This document shows, one piece after another, positions 35,766 through 45,643 of a stretch of 64,000 nucleotides of DNA (positions within the stretch are counted from its first letter, which is position 1; each line of letters begins with the position of its first letter). The position numbers were made by a program, and so were the translations under genes. The notes beneath the pieces were generated by a model. The model ran no database searches and was not told where the DNA came from. It was given only the letters and a program-made list of their open reading frames with translations. The DNA is from Bradyrhizobium tropiciagri (lineage in GTDB: Bacteria; Pseudomonadota; Alphaproteobacteria; Rhizobiales; Xanthobacteraceae): the NCBI RefSeq assembly GCF_018130505.1, contig NZ_JAFCKH010000008.1:62001-126000 (forward strand), read 5' to 3'.

Positions 35766-36155
35766 TCAGACGCGCCGGCGCTTGCGCGGACGGCAGCCGT
35801 TGTGCGGGATCGTGGTCACGTCACGGATCGAGGTGACGGTGAAGCCCGCAGCCTGCAGCGCGCGAAGCGCCGATTCACGGCCCGAACCCGGGCCGGCCAC
35901 TTCAACCTCCAGCGTGCGCATGCCGTGTTCCTGCGCCTTCTTGGAGACGTCTTCCGCCGCGACCTGCGCGGCATACGGGGTCGACTTGCGCGAGCCCTTG
36001 AAGCCCATCGTGCCGGCCGACGACCAGGCGATGGTGTTGCCCTGCGCGTCGGTGATGGTGATGGTCGTGTTGTTGAACGACGAATTCACGTGCGCGATGC
36101 CGGAGGCGATGTTCTTGCGTTCGCGGCGGCGTACGCGGGTGGCTTCCTTGCCCAT
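35766..36155 (-). CDS. rpsK: 30S ribosomal protein S11
   Basis: 129 residues from ATG 36155 (AGGAAAGG upstream; an in-frame ATG at 36179 is rejected). Conserved [42 protein letters not shown] and C-terminal [12 protein letters not shown]. Platform protein of the 30S subunit. Confidence 0.97.
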   Translation of the reverse strand: MGKEATRVRRRERKNIASGIAHVNSSFNNTTITITDAQGNTIAWSSAGTMGFKGSRKSTPYAAQVAAEDVSKKAQEHGMRTLEVEVAGPGSGRESALRALQAAGFTVTSIRDVTTIPHNGCRPRKRRRV

Positions 36156-36225
36156 TTCAAACCTTTCCTGTGATCTCAAGCGCCGCCGTAGTGCCAGCGG
36201 CTACACCTCAAAACGCAAATGGCGA

Positions 36226-36247
36226 GTAGCGAACGTTCCTTCGCTAC
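36226..36247. repeat. hairpin between rpsM and rpsK
   Basis: Perfect eight-base stem GTAGCGAA (36226-36233) / TTCGCTAC (36240-36247) with a six-base loop, inside the 115-base rpsM-rpsK gap. Confidence 0.6.
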
Positions 36248-36270
36248 CCCCCACCTGCAATTCGCAAAAC

Positions 36271-36639
36271 TTACTTCTTCTTGCCGGCGATCGCCTTGGC
36301 CGGCCCCTTGCGCGTGCGCGCATTGGTGTGGGTGCGCTGGCCGCGCACCGGCAGACCGCGGCGATGCCGCAGGCCGCGATAGCAGCCGAGGTCCATCAGC
36401 CGCTTGATGTTGATGCCGACCTCGCGACGGAGGTCGCCCTCGACCAGATAGTCGCGGTCGATCACTTCGCGGATCTGCAGGACTTCCTGGTCGGTCAACT
36501 GGCTGACGCGACGATCCAGCGGGATCTTGACCTTCTCGATGATGTCGGCCGCGTTCTTCTGGCCGATGCCATGGATGTACTGAAGCGCGATCAGCACGCG
36601 CTTGTTGGTGGGAATGTTGACGCCGGCAATACGGGCCAC
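36271..36639 (-). CDS. rpsM: 30S ribosomal protein S13
   Basis: 122 residues. [26 protein letters not shown] and the C-terminal [20 protein letters not shown] are diagnostic. Sits in the 30S head contacting L5 and P-site tRNA. No rpmJ precedes it, as usual for alphaproteobacteria. A promoter-like pair 150-180 bases upstream suggests it can head its own transcript. Confidence 0.97.
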   Translation of the reverse strand: MARIAGVNIPTNKRVLIALQYIHGIGQKNAADIIEKVKIPLDRRVSQLTDQEVLQIREVIDRDYLVEGDLRREVGINIKRLMDLGCYRGLRHRRGLPVRGQRTHTNARTRKGPAKAIAGKKK

Positions 36640-36792
36640 GGACTTCTCTCCTGTCGCCGATCCCTTACGGATACGGGCTGCTCAAGTTCTTGCTGTTGCG
36701 GGCATGTGTCCACAAACGCGAACACGACGCCCTCCCCTCATATCCTTCGGGGCCCGGCATCGTCATAAAACTATCCGACTTGGATGCGGGGC

Positions 36793-36822
36793 TTATTAAA
36801 GGATTCATGTCGGTTTCGTCAA
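36793..36822 (-). promoter_or_regulatory. candidate internal promoter for rpsM-rpsK-rpoA-rplQ
   Basis: On the minus strand TTGACG (36822-36817), 18-base spacer, TAATAA (36798-36793); TTTAAT at 16 bases is an alternative -10. It lies just after the adk stop, in the 189-base gap before rpsM, the longest gap in the spc-alpha part. Confidence 0.5.
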
Positions 36823-36828
36823 CCGCTC

Positions 36829-37692
36829 CTAACGCTTAGCGCGCTTTTTTGCGGCCTTTTTTGCGCCCTTGGCGGGCTTTGCCCCCTTCCGGGCACTGGC
36901 GCCGCGCGTGGCCTTTTTTGCAGCCTTTTTGGCTGACTTTTTGACCGATTTCTTCGCCGATTTGGCCTTGGAGGCCTTCCTGGCGGCCTTCGGAGCCGAT
37001 TTGGCGGTCTTTTTGGCCGGCTTGGCGGTCTTCCTGGCCTTTTTGGTGCTCTTCCTGGCTGCCCTCACAGCCCCTTTTGCCGGCTCATCAGCCTTGGGTT
37101 CCAGCGCGCCGATCGCGCCGAGGATTCGGTTGATGTCGCGGGTGACGTGCTCGATGGTCATCATGCCGTCGACGGTCAGGAGCTTCCGCCGCTCGGAATA
37201 ATAGTGAATCAGCGGCTCGGTCATCGAGCGGTACTGCGCGAGGCGCTTGGTCAGCACCTCGGGGGTGTCGTCGAGGCGGACCTCCTCGCCCCGTGCGCGG
37301 GTCTCCTCGGCGCGCTTCTCGACCCGGTCGAGCAGCGCGCTCTCGTTGACGCGCAGTTCGACCACGGCATCGAGCTTGAGGTGCTTCTTCCTGAGCAGCT
37401 CGTCGAGGGCTTCGGCCTGCGGAACGGTGCGCGGGAAGCCGTCGAGGATGAACCCCTTCTTGGCGTCGGGCAGCTCGATACGGTCAGCAATGATCCCGAC
37501 CACAACCTCGTCGGGAACCAGCCCGCCATTGGCCATGATCTCCTTGGCCTGCAGGCCGATCGGGGTGCCCGCGGCGACGGCGGCGCGCAGCATCTCGCCG
37601 GTGGAGAGCTGGACGATGCCGTGCTTGTGGACCAGCCGCTGCGCCTGGGTGCCCTTGCCCGAGCCCGGCGGCCCCAGAAGAATCAGTCTCAT
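36829..37692 (-). CDS. adk: adenylate kinase with histone-H1-like C-terminal tail
   Basis: 287 residues. Residues 1-195 are a short-type adenylate kinase: P-loop GPPGSGKGT (8-16), STGEMLRAA (AMP site), [10 protein letters not shown] (81-89), and a compact LID without zinc cysteines, followed by [16 protein letters not shown]. Residues 200-287 are an added tail made almost only of Lys, Ala, Arg, Ser, Thr, Pro and Gly, with 28 lysines in the last 77 residues and no acidic residue there, similar to histone H1 or HU-like tails. The start overlaps the stop of the SecY paralogue by four bases (ATGA). Catalysis should be normal; the tail may bind nucleic acid or ribosomes (inference). Confidence 0.93.
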   Translation of the reverse strand: MRLILLGPPGSGKGTQAQRLVHKHGIVQLSTGEMLRAAVAAGTPIGLQAKEIMANGGLVPDEVVVGIIADRIELPDAKKGFILDGFPRTVPQAEALDELLRKKHLKLDAVVELRVNESALLDRVEKRAEETRARGEEVRLDDTPEVLTKRLAQYRSMTEPLIHYYSERRKLLTVDGMMTIEHVTRDINRILGAIGALEPKADEPAKGAVRAARKSTKKARKTAKPAKKTAKSAPKAARKASKAKSAKKSVKKSAKKAAKKATRGASARKGAKPAKGAKKAAKKRAKR

Positions 37693-38885
37693 ATGCGTTC
37701 GCCCCCATTGGTGAGCGATAGATCGCGCACCTGCTTTTTCAGATCAAGAATAGTGCAAACCACAATCAGCAACGAACCACCACCAAAGTTATAGGGTAGC
37801 ACCGTCCCGCTTGCCAACTGGACCGCCGGAATCAGCGATACCGCCACGAGGTAGACGGCTCCGACGACGGTCGTCAACGACGCGATGCGGTCGAGATGGT
37901 CGGCGGTTGCGTCCCCCGGCGCCACACCCGGGATGGTGCCGCCATGGGCCTGCAGGGTCGCGGCGGCTTGCTCGGGATCGAGCACGCGGGCCGTATAGAT
38001 GAAGGCGAGTACGAAGACCGCGATGGAGACGAGGCCGATGTAGAGCGGCTTTGCGTAGCTCAGCTGCGCATAGGCCGCCGCCAGCCACGGCGTCTGTCCG
38101 AACACGGCCGCCGCGAGCGCCAGCGGCAGATTGATGATCCACGGCGCCACGGTGACCGGGATCAGGAAGCCGGCGCTGTTGAGCTTGATCGGCAGCACCG
38201 CGGCGCGCGGGGCAAACACCCGCTTGCCGACCTGGCGCGCGGCGTACTGCACCGGCACGTTGCGCCGCGCGGATTCGACGAGGACGACGAGCACCACCAG
38301 CGCAATCGAGAGCACGACGTTGAACAGCACGAGGTTGCCGGTGACGGCGCCCTGTCGCAGCAGCTCGATGGTCCCGGCGATCTCCGCCGGGAGCGCCGTG
38401 ACGATGCCGACACTCATGATCAGCGCGAGGCCGTTGCCGACGCCGTGCCGGGTGATCAGTTCGCTGAGCCAGACCAGGACGAACACGCCGCCGACCAGCG
38501 TTGCGATGGTGGCGAGCACGAACCAGTCGCCCGGCTCGACGACGAGGCCGCGAATGTTCTGCAAGGCGGACGCGATTCCGAAGGCCTGGAACGCAGCCAG
38601 CAGCAGCGTCAGGATCAACGTGTAACGCGCGATGGCGCGGCGGCCGGCCTCGCCGGATCGCTCGAGTGCGCTCAGCCTGCCCCACACCACCGAGACGAGC
38701 TGGATGATGATCGCGGCGCTGAGATAAGGGAGGATGGAGAGCGAAAAGATCGAGAGCCGCGCGATCGCGTCCGGCCGAAACACGGCTGATTGCGGCGACA
38801 GGCCCGCGACCGGGATGGAGAAGCCGAGCCTGAAAATAAGCAGCGCGCCGATCGTGATTGCGATGCGGCGCGCCAATTCGCTCAT
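37689..38885 (-). CDS. SecY paralogue, plug-less and tail-less
   Basis: 398 residues against 443 for the neighbouring SecY. Ten hydrophobic helices and many SecY blocks remain: [88 protein letters not shown]. Compared with SecY it is 16 residues shorter exactly where the plug helix lies (Gly28 to Arg43 versus Gly47 to Arg78), has Ala322 where the C5-loop arginine (Arg357) is invariant, and ends after LDLKKQV without the YEGLI tail. Sixteen bases after secY and overlapping adk. Probably a specialised or regulatory SecY; true function unknown. Confidence 0.88.
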   Translation of the reverse strand: MSELARRIAITIGALLIFRLGFSIPVAGLSPQSAVFRPDAIARLSIFSLSILPYLSAAIIIQLVSVVWGRLSALERSGEAGRRAIARYTLILTLLLAAFQAFGIASALQNIRGLVVEPGDWFVLATIATLVGGVFVLVWLSELITRHGVGNGLALIMSVGIVTALPAEIAGTIELLRQGAVTGNLVLFNVVLSIALVVLVVLVESARRNVPVQYAARQVGKRVFAPRAAVLPIKLNSAGFLIPVTVAPWIINLPLALAAAVFGQTPWLAAAYAQLSYAKPLYIGLVSIAVFVLAFIYTARVLDPEQAAATLQAHGGTIPGVAPGDATADHLDRIASLTTVVGAVYLVAVSLIPAVQLASGTVLPYNFGGGSLLIVVCTILDLKKQVRDLSLTNGGERI

Positions 38886-38901
38886 TTGTCGGAGGTGCCC
38901 A

Positions 38902-40233
38902 TCATCTACGGCGTCCGCGCAGCTTCGATTTGCGGATCAGGCCCTCATACTGGTGGGCCAGCAGATAGCCCTGCACCTGCGCCACCGTATCCATCGTCAC
39001 GCTGACGACGATCAGCAGCGAAGTGCCGCCGAAGTAGAACGGCACCGAAGCGTAGGAGATCAGGATTTCCGGGATCAGACAGACGATCGCCAGATAGATA
39101 GCGCCGAGCACCGTGATGCGCGACAGCACGTAGTCGATGTATTCGGCGGTGCGCTCGCCGGGCCGGATGCCCGGAATGAAGCCGCCATGCTTCTTCAGAT
39201 TGTCCGCGGTCTCGGTCGGGTTGAACACGATCGCGGTGTAGAAGAACGCGAAGAACACGATCAGCGCGAGATACATGAACAGGAACAGCGGCCGGCCGTG
39301 GCTGAGCTGGGTGGTGATCCACTGGAACCACTCCGGGCCCTTGCCGGCGTTGAAGTTCGCGACCGTGGTCGGCAGCAGCAGCAGCGACGAGGCGAAGATC
39401 GGCGGGATCACGCCCGAGGTGTTCAGCTTGAGCGGCAGATGCGAGGACTGGCCCTCGAACATCTTGTTGCCGACCTGGCGCTTCGGATACTGGATCAGCA
39501 GCCGGCGCTGGGCGCGCTCCATGAACACGATGAAGGCGATCACGGCGACCGCCATGATGATGACGATCAGGATCAGGCCGGTCGACATCGCGCCCTGGCG
39601 GCCGAGCTCCAGCATGTTGGCGAGCGCCGCGGGCAGCTCGGCGACGATGCCGGACAGGATGATCAGCGAGATGCCGTTGCCGATGCCGCGCGAGGTGATC
39701 TGCTCGCCGAGCCACATCAGGAACATGGTGCCGCCGGTCAGCGTGATCGTGGTCGAGAGGCGGAAGAACATGCCGGGGTCGCTGACGACATTGCCGGCGC
39801 CCTCGAGGCCGATCGCGATGCCGTAGGACTGGAACGCGGCCAGGATCACGGTCAAATAGCGCGTGTACTGGTTCAGCGTCTTGCGGCCCGCCTCGCCTTC
39901 CTTCTTCAGCGCCTCGAGCTGCGGCGACACGGTGGTCAACAGCTGAACGATGATCGACGCCGAGATGTACGGCATGATGTTCAGCGCGAAGATCGCCATG
40001 CGGTGGATGCCGCCGCCGGCGAACATGTTGAACATGCCGAGGATGCCGCCGGACTGGCTGCGGAACACCTGCTCCCAGATGTTGGGATCGATGCCCGGCA
40101 GCGGGATGTAGGTCCCGAGCCGATAAACAAGCAGCGCACCCAGCGTGAACCAGATGCGCTTCTTCAGCTCCTCGGCTTTCGCCAGCTGTCCGAAATTGAG
40201 GTTGGCGGCAAGTTGTTCGGCTGCTGAGACCAT
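38902..40233 (-). CDS. secY: protein translocase subunit SecY
   Basis: 443 residues from ATG 40233, the same length as E. coli SecY; a longer frame to 40293 lacks a ribosome-binding site. Ten transmembrane helices, plug region GGILGMFNMFAGGG (62-75), cytosolic loop QYPKRQVGNKMFEGQSSHLPLKLN, C5 loop GGFIPGIRPGERT with Arg357, and the C-terminal tail YEGLIRKSKLRGRRR. Forms the SecYEG channel for export and membrane insertion. Located 144 bases after rplO, a gap with a strong hairpin. Confidence 0.97.
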   Translation of the reverse strand: MVSAAEQLAANLNFGQLAKAEELKKRIWFTLGALLVYRLGTYIPLPGIDPNIWEQVFRSQSGGILGMFNMFAGGGIHRMAIFALNIMPYISASIIVQLLTTVSPQLEALKKEGEAGRKTLNQYTRYLTVILAAFQSYGIAIGLEGAGNVVSDPGMFFRLSTTITLTGGTMFLMWLGEQITSRGIGNGISLIILSGIVAELPAALANMLELGRQGAMSTGLILIVIIMAVAVIAFIVFMERAQRRLLIQYPKRQVGNKMFEGQSSHLPLKLNTSGVIPPIFASSLLLLPTTVANFNAGKGPEWFQWITTQLSHGRPLFLFMYLALIVFFAFFYTAIVFNPTETADNLKKHGGFIPGIRPGERTAEYIDYVLSRITVLGAIYLAIVCLIPEILISYASVPFYFGGTSLLIVVSVTMDTVAQVQGYLLAHQYEGLIRKSKLRGRRR

Positions 40234-40345
40234 TGTTTCGGCTTTCTCCCGGAGCCCCCTCGCCGACGTCCCCTCAGGGCCGTCGGCCGACACCGGACAT
40301 TATCTGGTGCTCGGCTCCGATAAGTCCATCGTTCGATCGGCGGAT

Positions 40346-40364
40346 GCCCGCGCGGTGCGCGGGC
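40346..40364. repeat. GC-rich hairpin between rplO and secY
   Basis: Perfect eight-base stem GCCCGCGC (40346-40353) / GCGCGGGC (40357-40364) with a three-base loop, 14 bases before the rplO stop in coordinate terms. No T tract; it may modulate the ratio of rplO to secY message. Confidence 0.6.
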
Positions 40365-40377
40365 AATGACGCAGATG

Positions 40378-40863
40378 TTACGCCGCCTCGCCTTCGTCCT
40401 TGGCGGGGGCCAGGATCTTGACCGAGCCGCCAGCCTTTTCGACCGCGGCAATGGCCGACTTGGAGGCACCGTACACCTCGATGGTCAGCTTGGTCTTGAT
40501 CTCGCCGCGGCCGAGCAGCCGGACGCCGTCCTTGGCGCGGCGCAGCACGCCGGCCTTGACCAGCGACTCCGCGTTCACGGTCGCGCTCGGATCGACCAGC
40601 TTGCTGTCGATCGCGTCCTGCAGACGGTCGAGATTGATCTCGGCGAAGTCGAGCCGGAAGATGTTGTTGAAGCCGCGCTTGGGCAGACGGCGATGCATCG
40701 GCATCTGGCCGCCTTCGAAACCCTTGATGCGGACGCCCGAACGCGCGGTCTGGCCCTTGCCGCCGCGGCCCGAGGTCTTGCCCTTGCCGGAACCGATGCC
40801 ACGGCCGACGCGCATCCGCTTCTTGCGGGCGCCGGCGTTGTCGGCGATATCGCTGAGCTTCAT
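40378..40863 (-). CDS. rplO: 50S ribosomal protein L15
   Basis: 161 residues. [38 protein letters not shown] and [18 protein letters not shown] are typical L15 sequences; the C-terminal KAGGSVKIL completes the fold. Follows rpmD by 22 bases. Confidence 0.97.
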   Translation of the reverse strand: MKLSDIADNAGARKKRMRVGRGIGSGKGKTSGRGGKGQTARSGVRIKGFEGGQMPMHRRLPKRGFNNIFRLDFAEINLDRLQDAIDSKLVDPSATVNAESLVKAGVLRRAKDGVRLLGRGEIKTKLTIEVYGASKSAIAAVEKAGGSVKILAPAKDEGEAA

Positions 40864-40885
40864 CGCCCTTCTCCTTATACCTTGC

Positions 40886-41077
40886 TTACTCGCCGACGAC
40901 GCGGACGAGATGCTGAACCTTGCTGATCATGCCGCGAACTTCAGGAGTGTCCTGCAGCTCGGCAACCCGGCCGATCTTGTTGAGCTTGAGGCCGATCAGC
41001 GTCGAACGCTGCGAGTGATGGCGGCGGATTGCGCTGCCGGTCTGCTCGACCTTGATCGTCTTGCTGGCCTTGGCCAT
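40886..41077 (-). CDS. rpmD: 50S ribosomal protein L30
   Basis: 63 residues. [31 protein letters not shown] and the C-terminal [15 protein letters not shown] match bacterial L30. Between rpsE and rplO as in the spc operon. Confidence 0.96.
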   Translation of the reverse strand: MAKASKTIKVEQTGSAIRRHHSQRSTLIGLKLNKIGRVAELQDTPEVRGMISKVQHLVRVVGE

Positions 41078-41104
41078 GACTTATGACTCCAGATATCGCG
41101 CGGG

Positions 41105-41680
41105 TTATTCCGCCACCACTTCGGCGTCGCCGCCGACGCGGCGCGACTGCAGGGTGGAGACCTTGATGTTGCGGCGCGCCGCCACCGAGCGCGGCGAATC
41201 CTGATGCTTCAGCGCGTCGAAGGTGGCGCGAACCATGTTGTAGGGGTTCGACGAACCGATCGACTTCGCCACCACGTCCTGGATGCCGAGCGTCTCGAAC
41301 ACCGCGCGCATCGGGCCGCCGGCGATGATGCCGGTACCGGCCGGAGCCGTACGCAGGTAGACGCGGCCGGCGCCGTGACGGCCGGCGACGTCGTGATGCA
41401 GCGTGCGGCCTTCACGAAGCGCGACGCGCGTCAGGTTGCGCTTGGCCGATTCGGTCGCCTTGCGGATCGCCTCGGGCACTTCGCGCGCCTTGCCGTGGCC
41501 GAAACCGACCCGGCCCTTCTGGTCGCCAATCACGACCAGCGCCGCGAAACCAAAGCGCTTGCCGCCCTTGACGACCTTCGCCACGCGATTGATGTGGACG
41601 AGCTTGTCGACGAACTCGCTGTCGCGCTCCTCGCGCTCCCTGCTCCGTTCGCGGCCGCCGCGTTCGCGTTCACCTGCCAT
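41105..41680 (-). CDS. rpsE: 30S ribosomal protein S5
   Basis: 191 residues from ATG 41680. The first 22 residues are an Arg/Glu-rich extension seen in Rhizobiales S5. Core blocks: [47 protein letters not shown] and [32 protein letters not shown]. Decoding fidelity protein. Confidence 0.97.
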   Translation of the reverse strand: MAGERERGGRERSREREERDSEFVDKLVHINRVAKVVKGGKRFGFAALVVIGDQKGRVGFGHGKAREVPEAIRKATESAKRNLTRVALREGRTLHHDVAGRHGAGRVYLRTAPAGTGIIAGGPMRAVFETLGIQDVVAKSIGSSNPYNMVRATFDALKHQDSPRSVAARRNIKVSTLQSRRVGGDAEVVAE

Positions 41681-41738
41681 GGTGTTTTCCAATCTCTAGG
41701 AGGCTTGCGCCTCTTTCCTCGTAATCGTTCAATTCGGT

Positions 41739-42098
41739 TTAGAAGCTGAGCCCGCCCTCGCGCGCCGCATCGGCGAGCGCCTTGACGCGCCCGTGATAGA
41801 TGTACGCGCCGCGATCGAACACGACTTCCTTGACGCCCTTCTGCGCAGCACGCTCGGCGAGCAGCTTGCCGACCGCCTTGGCCGCATCGATGTCGGCGCC
41901 GGTCTTGCCGGCATCGCGCATCGACTTCTCCAGCGACGAGGCCGAGGCCAGCGTCTCGCCCTTCTGGTCGTCGATGACCTGGGCGTAGATGTGCTTGGAC
42001 GAGCGGAACACCGACAGCCGCGGACGGCCGCCTGCCGAGCGGCGAAGCGCAAGGCGCACGCGCTGCTTGCGCCGGGCATTCGTAACCTTGAGTGACAT
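41739..42098 (-). CDS. rplR: 50S ribosomal protein L18
   Basis: 119 residues. [33 protein letters not shown] and the C-terminal [28 protein letters not shown] are conserved. Binds 5S rRNA with L5 and L25. Eleven bases after rplF. Confidence 0.97.
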   Translation of the reverse strand: MSLKVTNARRKQRVRLALRRSAGGRPRLSVFRSSKHIYAQVIDDQKGETLASASSLEKSMRDAGKTGADIDAAKAVGKLLAERAAQKGVKEVVFDRGAYIYHGRVKALADAAREGGLSF

Positions 42099-42109
42099 GA
42101 CCGGCTCCG

Positions 42110-42643
42110 TTACTTCTTCTTGCCTTCCTTGCGGAAGATGAATTCGTTGGCGTACTTCACGCCCTTGCCCTTGTAGGGCTCCGGCGGACGGTAGGCGCGG
42201 ATCTCGGCCGCGACCTGGCCGACGCGCTGCGGATCGTTGCCGGTGATCGTGATCTCGGTCGGCTTCGGCACCGCGATGGTGATGCCTTCCGGGATCGCGT
42301 AGACCACGTCGTGGCTGTAGCCGAGCGCGAGCTGCAGGTTCTTGCCCTGCATCGCGGCGCGGTAGCCGACGCCGGTGATCTCGAGCTTCTTCTCGAAGCC
42401 CTTGGTGACGCCCTCGACCAGGTTGGCGACCTGGGCGCGCGCGGTGCCGTACAGCGCCTGCGCGCGGTTGGTCTTGACGCGCGGAGCGACCTTGACCTGA
42501 CCGTTCTCGAACTTCACCTCGACGTCGTCATGCACGACGAACTGAAGCTGGCCCTTCGGCCCCTTCATCTTCACCGTCTGGCCTTCCACGGTCGCCGTCA
42601 CACCCGACGGGATCGCCACCGGCCTTTTGCCGATACGTGACAT
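42110..42643 (-). CDS. rplF: 50S ribosomal protein L6
   Basis: 177 residues. [15 protein letters not shown], the duplicated L6 beta domain, and the C-terminal [16 protein letters not shown] signature are present. Located near the factor-binding site of the 50S subunit. Confidence 0.97.
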   Translation of the reverse strand: MSRIGKRPVAIPSGVTATVEGQTVKMKGPKGQLQFVVHDDVEVKFENGQVKVAPRVKTNRAQALYGTARAQVANLVEGVTKGFEKKLEITGVGYRAAMQGKNLQLALGYSHDVVYAIPEGITIAVPKPTEITITGNDPQRVGQVAAEIRAYRPPEPYKGKGVKYANEFIFRKEGKKK

Positions 42644-42657
42644 CGTAAATTCCTTCC

Positions 42658-43056
42658 TCAGAACACCGTGAAGAGAACTTCGCCGCCCACGTTCGCGTCG
42701 CGCGCCTCGTGGTCAGCCATGATTCCCTTCGGCGTCGACAACACCGAAATGCCGAGACCGTTGTTCACGCGCGGCAGGTTCTTCACCGAGGCGTAAACGC
42801 GGCGGCCGGGCTTCGACACCCGCTCGATCTCGCGGATGACGGGCTCGCCGTCGAAATACTTCAGCTCGATCTCGAGCTCGCTGCGGCCCGAGGCATGCTC
42901 GACGCTGGCGTAGCCGCGGATGTAGCCCTCGGACTTCAGCACTTCGAGCACGTTGGCGCGCATCTTCGAGCCCGGGCTCGAGACCTTGGACTTCGAGCGC
43001 ATCTGCGCATTGCGGATGCGGGTGATGAGATCGGAGATCGGATCGTGCGTAGACAT
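42658..43056 (-). CDS. rpsH: 30S ribosomal protein S8
   Basis: 132 residues. [36 protein letters not shown] and the C-terminal [31 protein letters not shown] are diagnostic. In many bacteria S8 is the translational repressor of the spc operon; no matching mRNA site was analysed here. Confidence 0.97.
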   Translation of the reverse strand: MSTHDPISDLITRIRNAQMRSKSKVSSPGSKMRANVLEVLKSEGYIRGYASVEHASGRSELEIELKYFDGEPVIREIERVSKPGRRVYASVKNLPRVNNGLGISVLSTPKGIMADHEARDANVGGEVLFTVF

Positions 43057-43068
43057 GTTCCGCCCTCC

Positions 43069-43374
43069 TTACCAGCTCGACTTCACGAGCCCGGGAACCA
43101 GGCCCTTGGAGCCGAGTTCACGCAGCGCGATACGCGAGAGCTTGTTCTTGCGATAGTTCGAGCGCGGGCGCCCGGTCAGCTCGCAACGGTTGCGGATGCG
43201 CGTCGGCGACGAGTTGCGCGGCATCTCGGCGAGCTTCAGCGTCGCCGCGAAGCGCTCTTCCATCGGCTTGGTCTTGTCGGCGATGATCGCCTTCAGCTTC
43301 TCGCGACGCGGGCCGGCGTTCTTCGCCATCCGCTTGCGCCGGTTGTTCTTCTCGACTGAACTCTTCTTTGCCAT
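43069..43374 (-). CDS. rpsN: 30S ribosomal protein S14 (zinc-independent form)
   Basis: 101 residues, the long form. The C-terminal block [28 protein letters not shown] has a single cysteine and no CxxC pairs, so it does not bind zinc. Confidence 0.97.
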   Translation of the reverse strand: MAKKSSVEKNNRRKRMAKNAGPRREKLKAIIADKTKPMEERFAATLKLAEMPRNSSPTRIRNRCELTGRPRSNYRKNKLSRIALRELGSKGLVPGLVKSSW

Positions 43375-43420
43375 GCTTGGCTCCTGGGTATCCGCGTTTG
43401 AGTGGCTTTGTCTCAGCTAC

Positions 43421-43978
43421 TCACTGCCGGAACGGGAAATTGAAAGCGGTCAACAAGGCACGCGCCTCGTCGTCGGTCTTGGCGGTGGTGCACACCGTGA
43501 TGTCCATACCGCGGGCTTCCGAGACCTTGTCGAAGTCGATCTCGGGGAAAATGATGTGCTCCTTGATGCCGAGCGAATAGTTGCCACGGCCGTCGAAGCT
43601 CTTCGGGTTCAGGCCGCGGAAGTCGCGGACGCGGGGCAGCGCCACGTTCACCAGGCGGTCGATGAACTCGTACATATGGGCCTTGCGCAGCGTGACCTTG
43701 CAGCCGATCGGCTGGTTCTCACGCAGCTTGAAGGTCGCGATCGCGATCCGCGAATAGGTCACGATGGCCTTCTGGCCGGCGATCTGGGTCAGTTCGGCAG
43801 CGGCGGTCTCGGCCTTCTTGCGGTCGTTGACGGAATCGCCGACGCCCATGTTGAGCACGACCTTGTCCAGGCGCGGAACCTGCATCACGTTGGCATAACC
43901 GAACTTCTCGGTCATCATGCCGCGGATCTTCTTGTCATACTCCGCGCGCAGGCGCGGCGTGTAAGCTGTATCAGCCAT
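43421..43978 (-). CDS. rplE: 50S ribosomal protein L5
   Basis: 185 residues from ATG 43978 with GAGCAGAG upstream. Blocks [30 protein letters not shown] and [28 protein letters not shown] match L5, the 5S rRNA binder. The start overlaps the rplX end by eight bases. Confidence 0.97.
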   Translation of the reverse strand: MADTAYTPRLRAEYDKKIRGMMTEKFGYANVMQVPRLDKVVLNMGVGDSVNDRKKAETAAAELTQIAGQKAIVTYSRIAIATFKLRENQPIGCKVTLRKAHMYEFIDRLVNVALPRVRDFRGLNPKSFDGRGNYSLGIKEHIIFPEIDFDKVSEARGMDITVCTTAKTDDEARALLTAFNFPFRQ

Positions 43979-44285
43979 CGATCTCTGCTCCCGTGCTCTT
44001 GGCAACACGGACCTTCTTGCCATCGGCCTGAATCTTGAACCCGATGCGGGTCGGCTTGCCGTCCTTGCCGACATACGCGATGTTGGACAGGTGGACCGGC
44101 GCTTCCTTGGAGATGATGCCGCCTTCCTGGGTCTGGCTCTGCTTCTGGTGACGCTTCACCATGTTGACGCCGCGCACCAGGGCCTTGTTCTCGTCCGGAC
44201 GCACCTCGAACACCTCGCCGGTCCGGCCCTTGTCGCGGCCGGTCAGCACGATCACCTTGTCGCCCTTGCGGATCTTGGCAGCCAT
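43971..44285 (-). CDS. rplX: 50S ribosomal protein L24
   Basis: 104 residues from ATG 44285. [22 protein letters not shown] is the KOW motif; the following [11 protein letters not shown] and [16 protein letters not shown] are L24-specific. Assembly initiator. Its start codon shares one base with the rplN stop. Confidence 0.97.
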   Translation of the reverse strand: MAAKIRKGDKVIVLTGRDKGRTGEVFEVRPDENKALVRGVNMVKRHQKQSQTQEGGIISKEAPVHLSNIAYVGKDGKPTRIGFKIQADGKKVRVAKSTGAEIDG

Positions 44286-44653
44286 CACAGCACCTCCGGC
44301 GCGAGCGAAATGATCTTCATGTGGTTCTTGGCACGCAGCTCGCGCGGCACCGGCCCGAAGATACGGGTGCCGACCGGCTCCGACTGATTGTTGATCAGCA
44401 CGGCGGCGTTGCGGTCGAAGCGGATCACCGAACCGTCGGCGCGGCGGATGTCCTTGCGGACCCGCACCACGACGGCCTTCATGACGTCGCCCTTCTTTAC
44501 CTTGCCACGCGGGATGGCTTCCTTGATCGACACAACGATAACGTCGCCCACGGTGGCATAGCGGCGCTTGGAGCCTCCAAGAACCTTGATGCACATGACA
44601 CGGCGTGCGCCAGAATTATCGGCCACGTCGAGGTTGGTCTGCATCTGAATCAT
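44285..44653 (-). CDS. rplN: 50S ribosomal protein L14
   Basis: 122 residues. [27 protein letters not shown] and the C-terminal [25 protein letters not shown] are invariant L14 features. A 75-base gap separates it from rpsQ, with CTTCGG/CCGAAG pairing followed by TTTT on the transcript strand, a possible attenuator. Confidence 0.97.
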
Positions 44654-44728
44654 TGATGCACCTCGTCCTCTTTCTGCGCTTTAGCGCGCTCAAAATTTCC
44701 CTGAAAACCTTCGGTCAAGCCGAAGCAA

Positions 44729-44977
44729 TCAGGCCGTTTTCTTGTGTTCGCCCCGGACCACGGTCCAGCGCTTCAGCTTCGAGATCGGCTTCGATTCCTC
44801 GATCCACACCATGTCGCCCGGCTTGAACTCGTTGCTCTCGTCGTGCGCGTGGTAGTTCTTGGAACGGCGGATCGTCTTCTTGTAGATCGGGTGGGTGAAG
44901 CGGCGATCGACGCGCACCACGATTGTCTTGGCTTGCTTGTCGCTGACGACCACGCCCTGCAGAGTACGTTTCGGCAT
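44729..44977 (-). CDS. rpsQ: 30S ribosomal protein S17
   Basis: 82 residues. [47 protein letters not shown] and [15 protein letters not shown] identify S17 (OB fold). Confidence 0.97.
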   Translation of the reverse strand: MPKRTLQGVVVSDKQAKTIVVRVDRRFTHPIYKKTIRRSKNYHAHDESNEFKPGDMVWIEESKPISKLKRWTVVRGEHKKTA

Positions 44978-44987
44978 AGCTGGCCCC

Positions 44988-45194
44988 TTACTTCTTCTTC
45001 GCGCGCAGCTGCGCGGAGATGGTCTTGATACGAGCGATGTCGCGGCGGGCTTCCCGCATCCGCGAGGTGTTCTCCAGCTGCCCGGTGGCGCGCTGGAAGC
45101 GCAGGTTGAAGCGTTCCTTCTTCAGATTGAGGATCGCGTCTTCACGCTGGTCGTCGCTCATCGCTTTAATGTCTTCAACTTTCATCTCGGCCAT
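44988..45194 (-). CDS. rpmC: 50S ribosomal protein L29
   Basis: 68 residues from ATG 45194; the frame remains open further upstream but that part overlaps rplP. Two-helix hairpin with [38 protein letters not shown]. Sits at the exit tunnel near the SRP and trigger-factor site. Confidence 0.96.
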   Translation of the reverse strand: MAEMKVEDIKAMSDDQREDAILNLKKERFNLRFQRATGQLENTSRMREARRDIARIKTISAQLRAKKK

Positions 45195-45199
45195 GGCGA

Positions 45200-45613
45200 T
45201 TACTCCGCAATGCGCGCAACGAAGCGCGTCTTGATCGGCAGCTTGGCGGCGGCCAGCGACAGCGCTTCCTTGGCGGTCTGCACCGGCACGCCGTCGATCT
45301 CGAACATCACGCGGCCCGGCTTGATCCGGACCACCCACAATTCGGGCGCGCCCTTGCCGGAGCCCATGCGGACTTCGGCCGGCTTCTTCGACACCGGCAC
45401 GTCCGGGAACACGCGGATCCAGACGCGGCCGGCGCGCTTCATGTGACGGGTCAGCGCGCGGCGGGCGGCTTCGATCTGACGGGCGGTGACGCGCTCAGGC
45501 TCCATCGCCTTCAGGCCGAACTGGCCGAACGCCAACGTCGCGCCAGAGGTCGCAACGCCGTGGATACGGCCCTTATGCGCCTTCCGGAACTTCGTTTTCT
45601 TAGGTTGCATCAT
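45200..45613 (-). CDS. rplP: 50S ribosomal protein L16
   Basis: 137 residues (two ATG codons in a row at 45613 and 45610). [44 protein letters not shown] and [12 protein letters not shown] are diagnostic. Near the peptidyl-transferase centre and A-site tRNA elbow. Confidence 0.97.
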   Translation of the reverse strand: MMQPKKTKFRKAHKGRIHGVATSGATLAFGQFGLKAMEPERVTARQIEAARRALTRHMKRAGRVWIRVFPDVPVSKKPAEVRMGSGKGAPELWVVRIKPGRVMFEIDGVPVQTAKEALSLAAAKLPIKTRFVARIAE

Positions 45614-45643
45614 GGCTTTAAGCCCTCAAATTCCTGCTTTGCC

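Noticed and set aside
37689-38885. SecY paralogue as a pseudogene fragment
   Set aside because: The frame is intact over ten helices, with start and stop tightly fitted between secY and adk; the losses are confined to specific functional elements.
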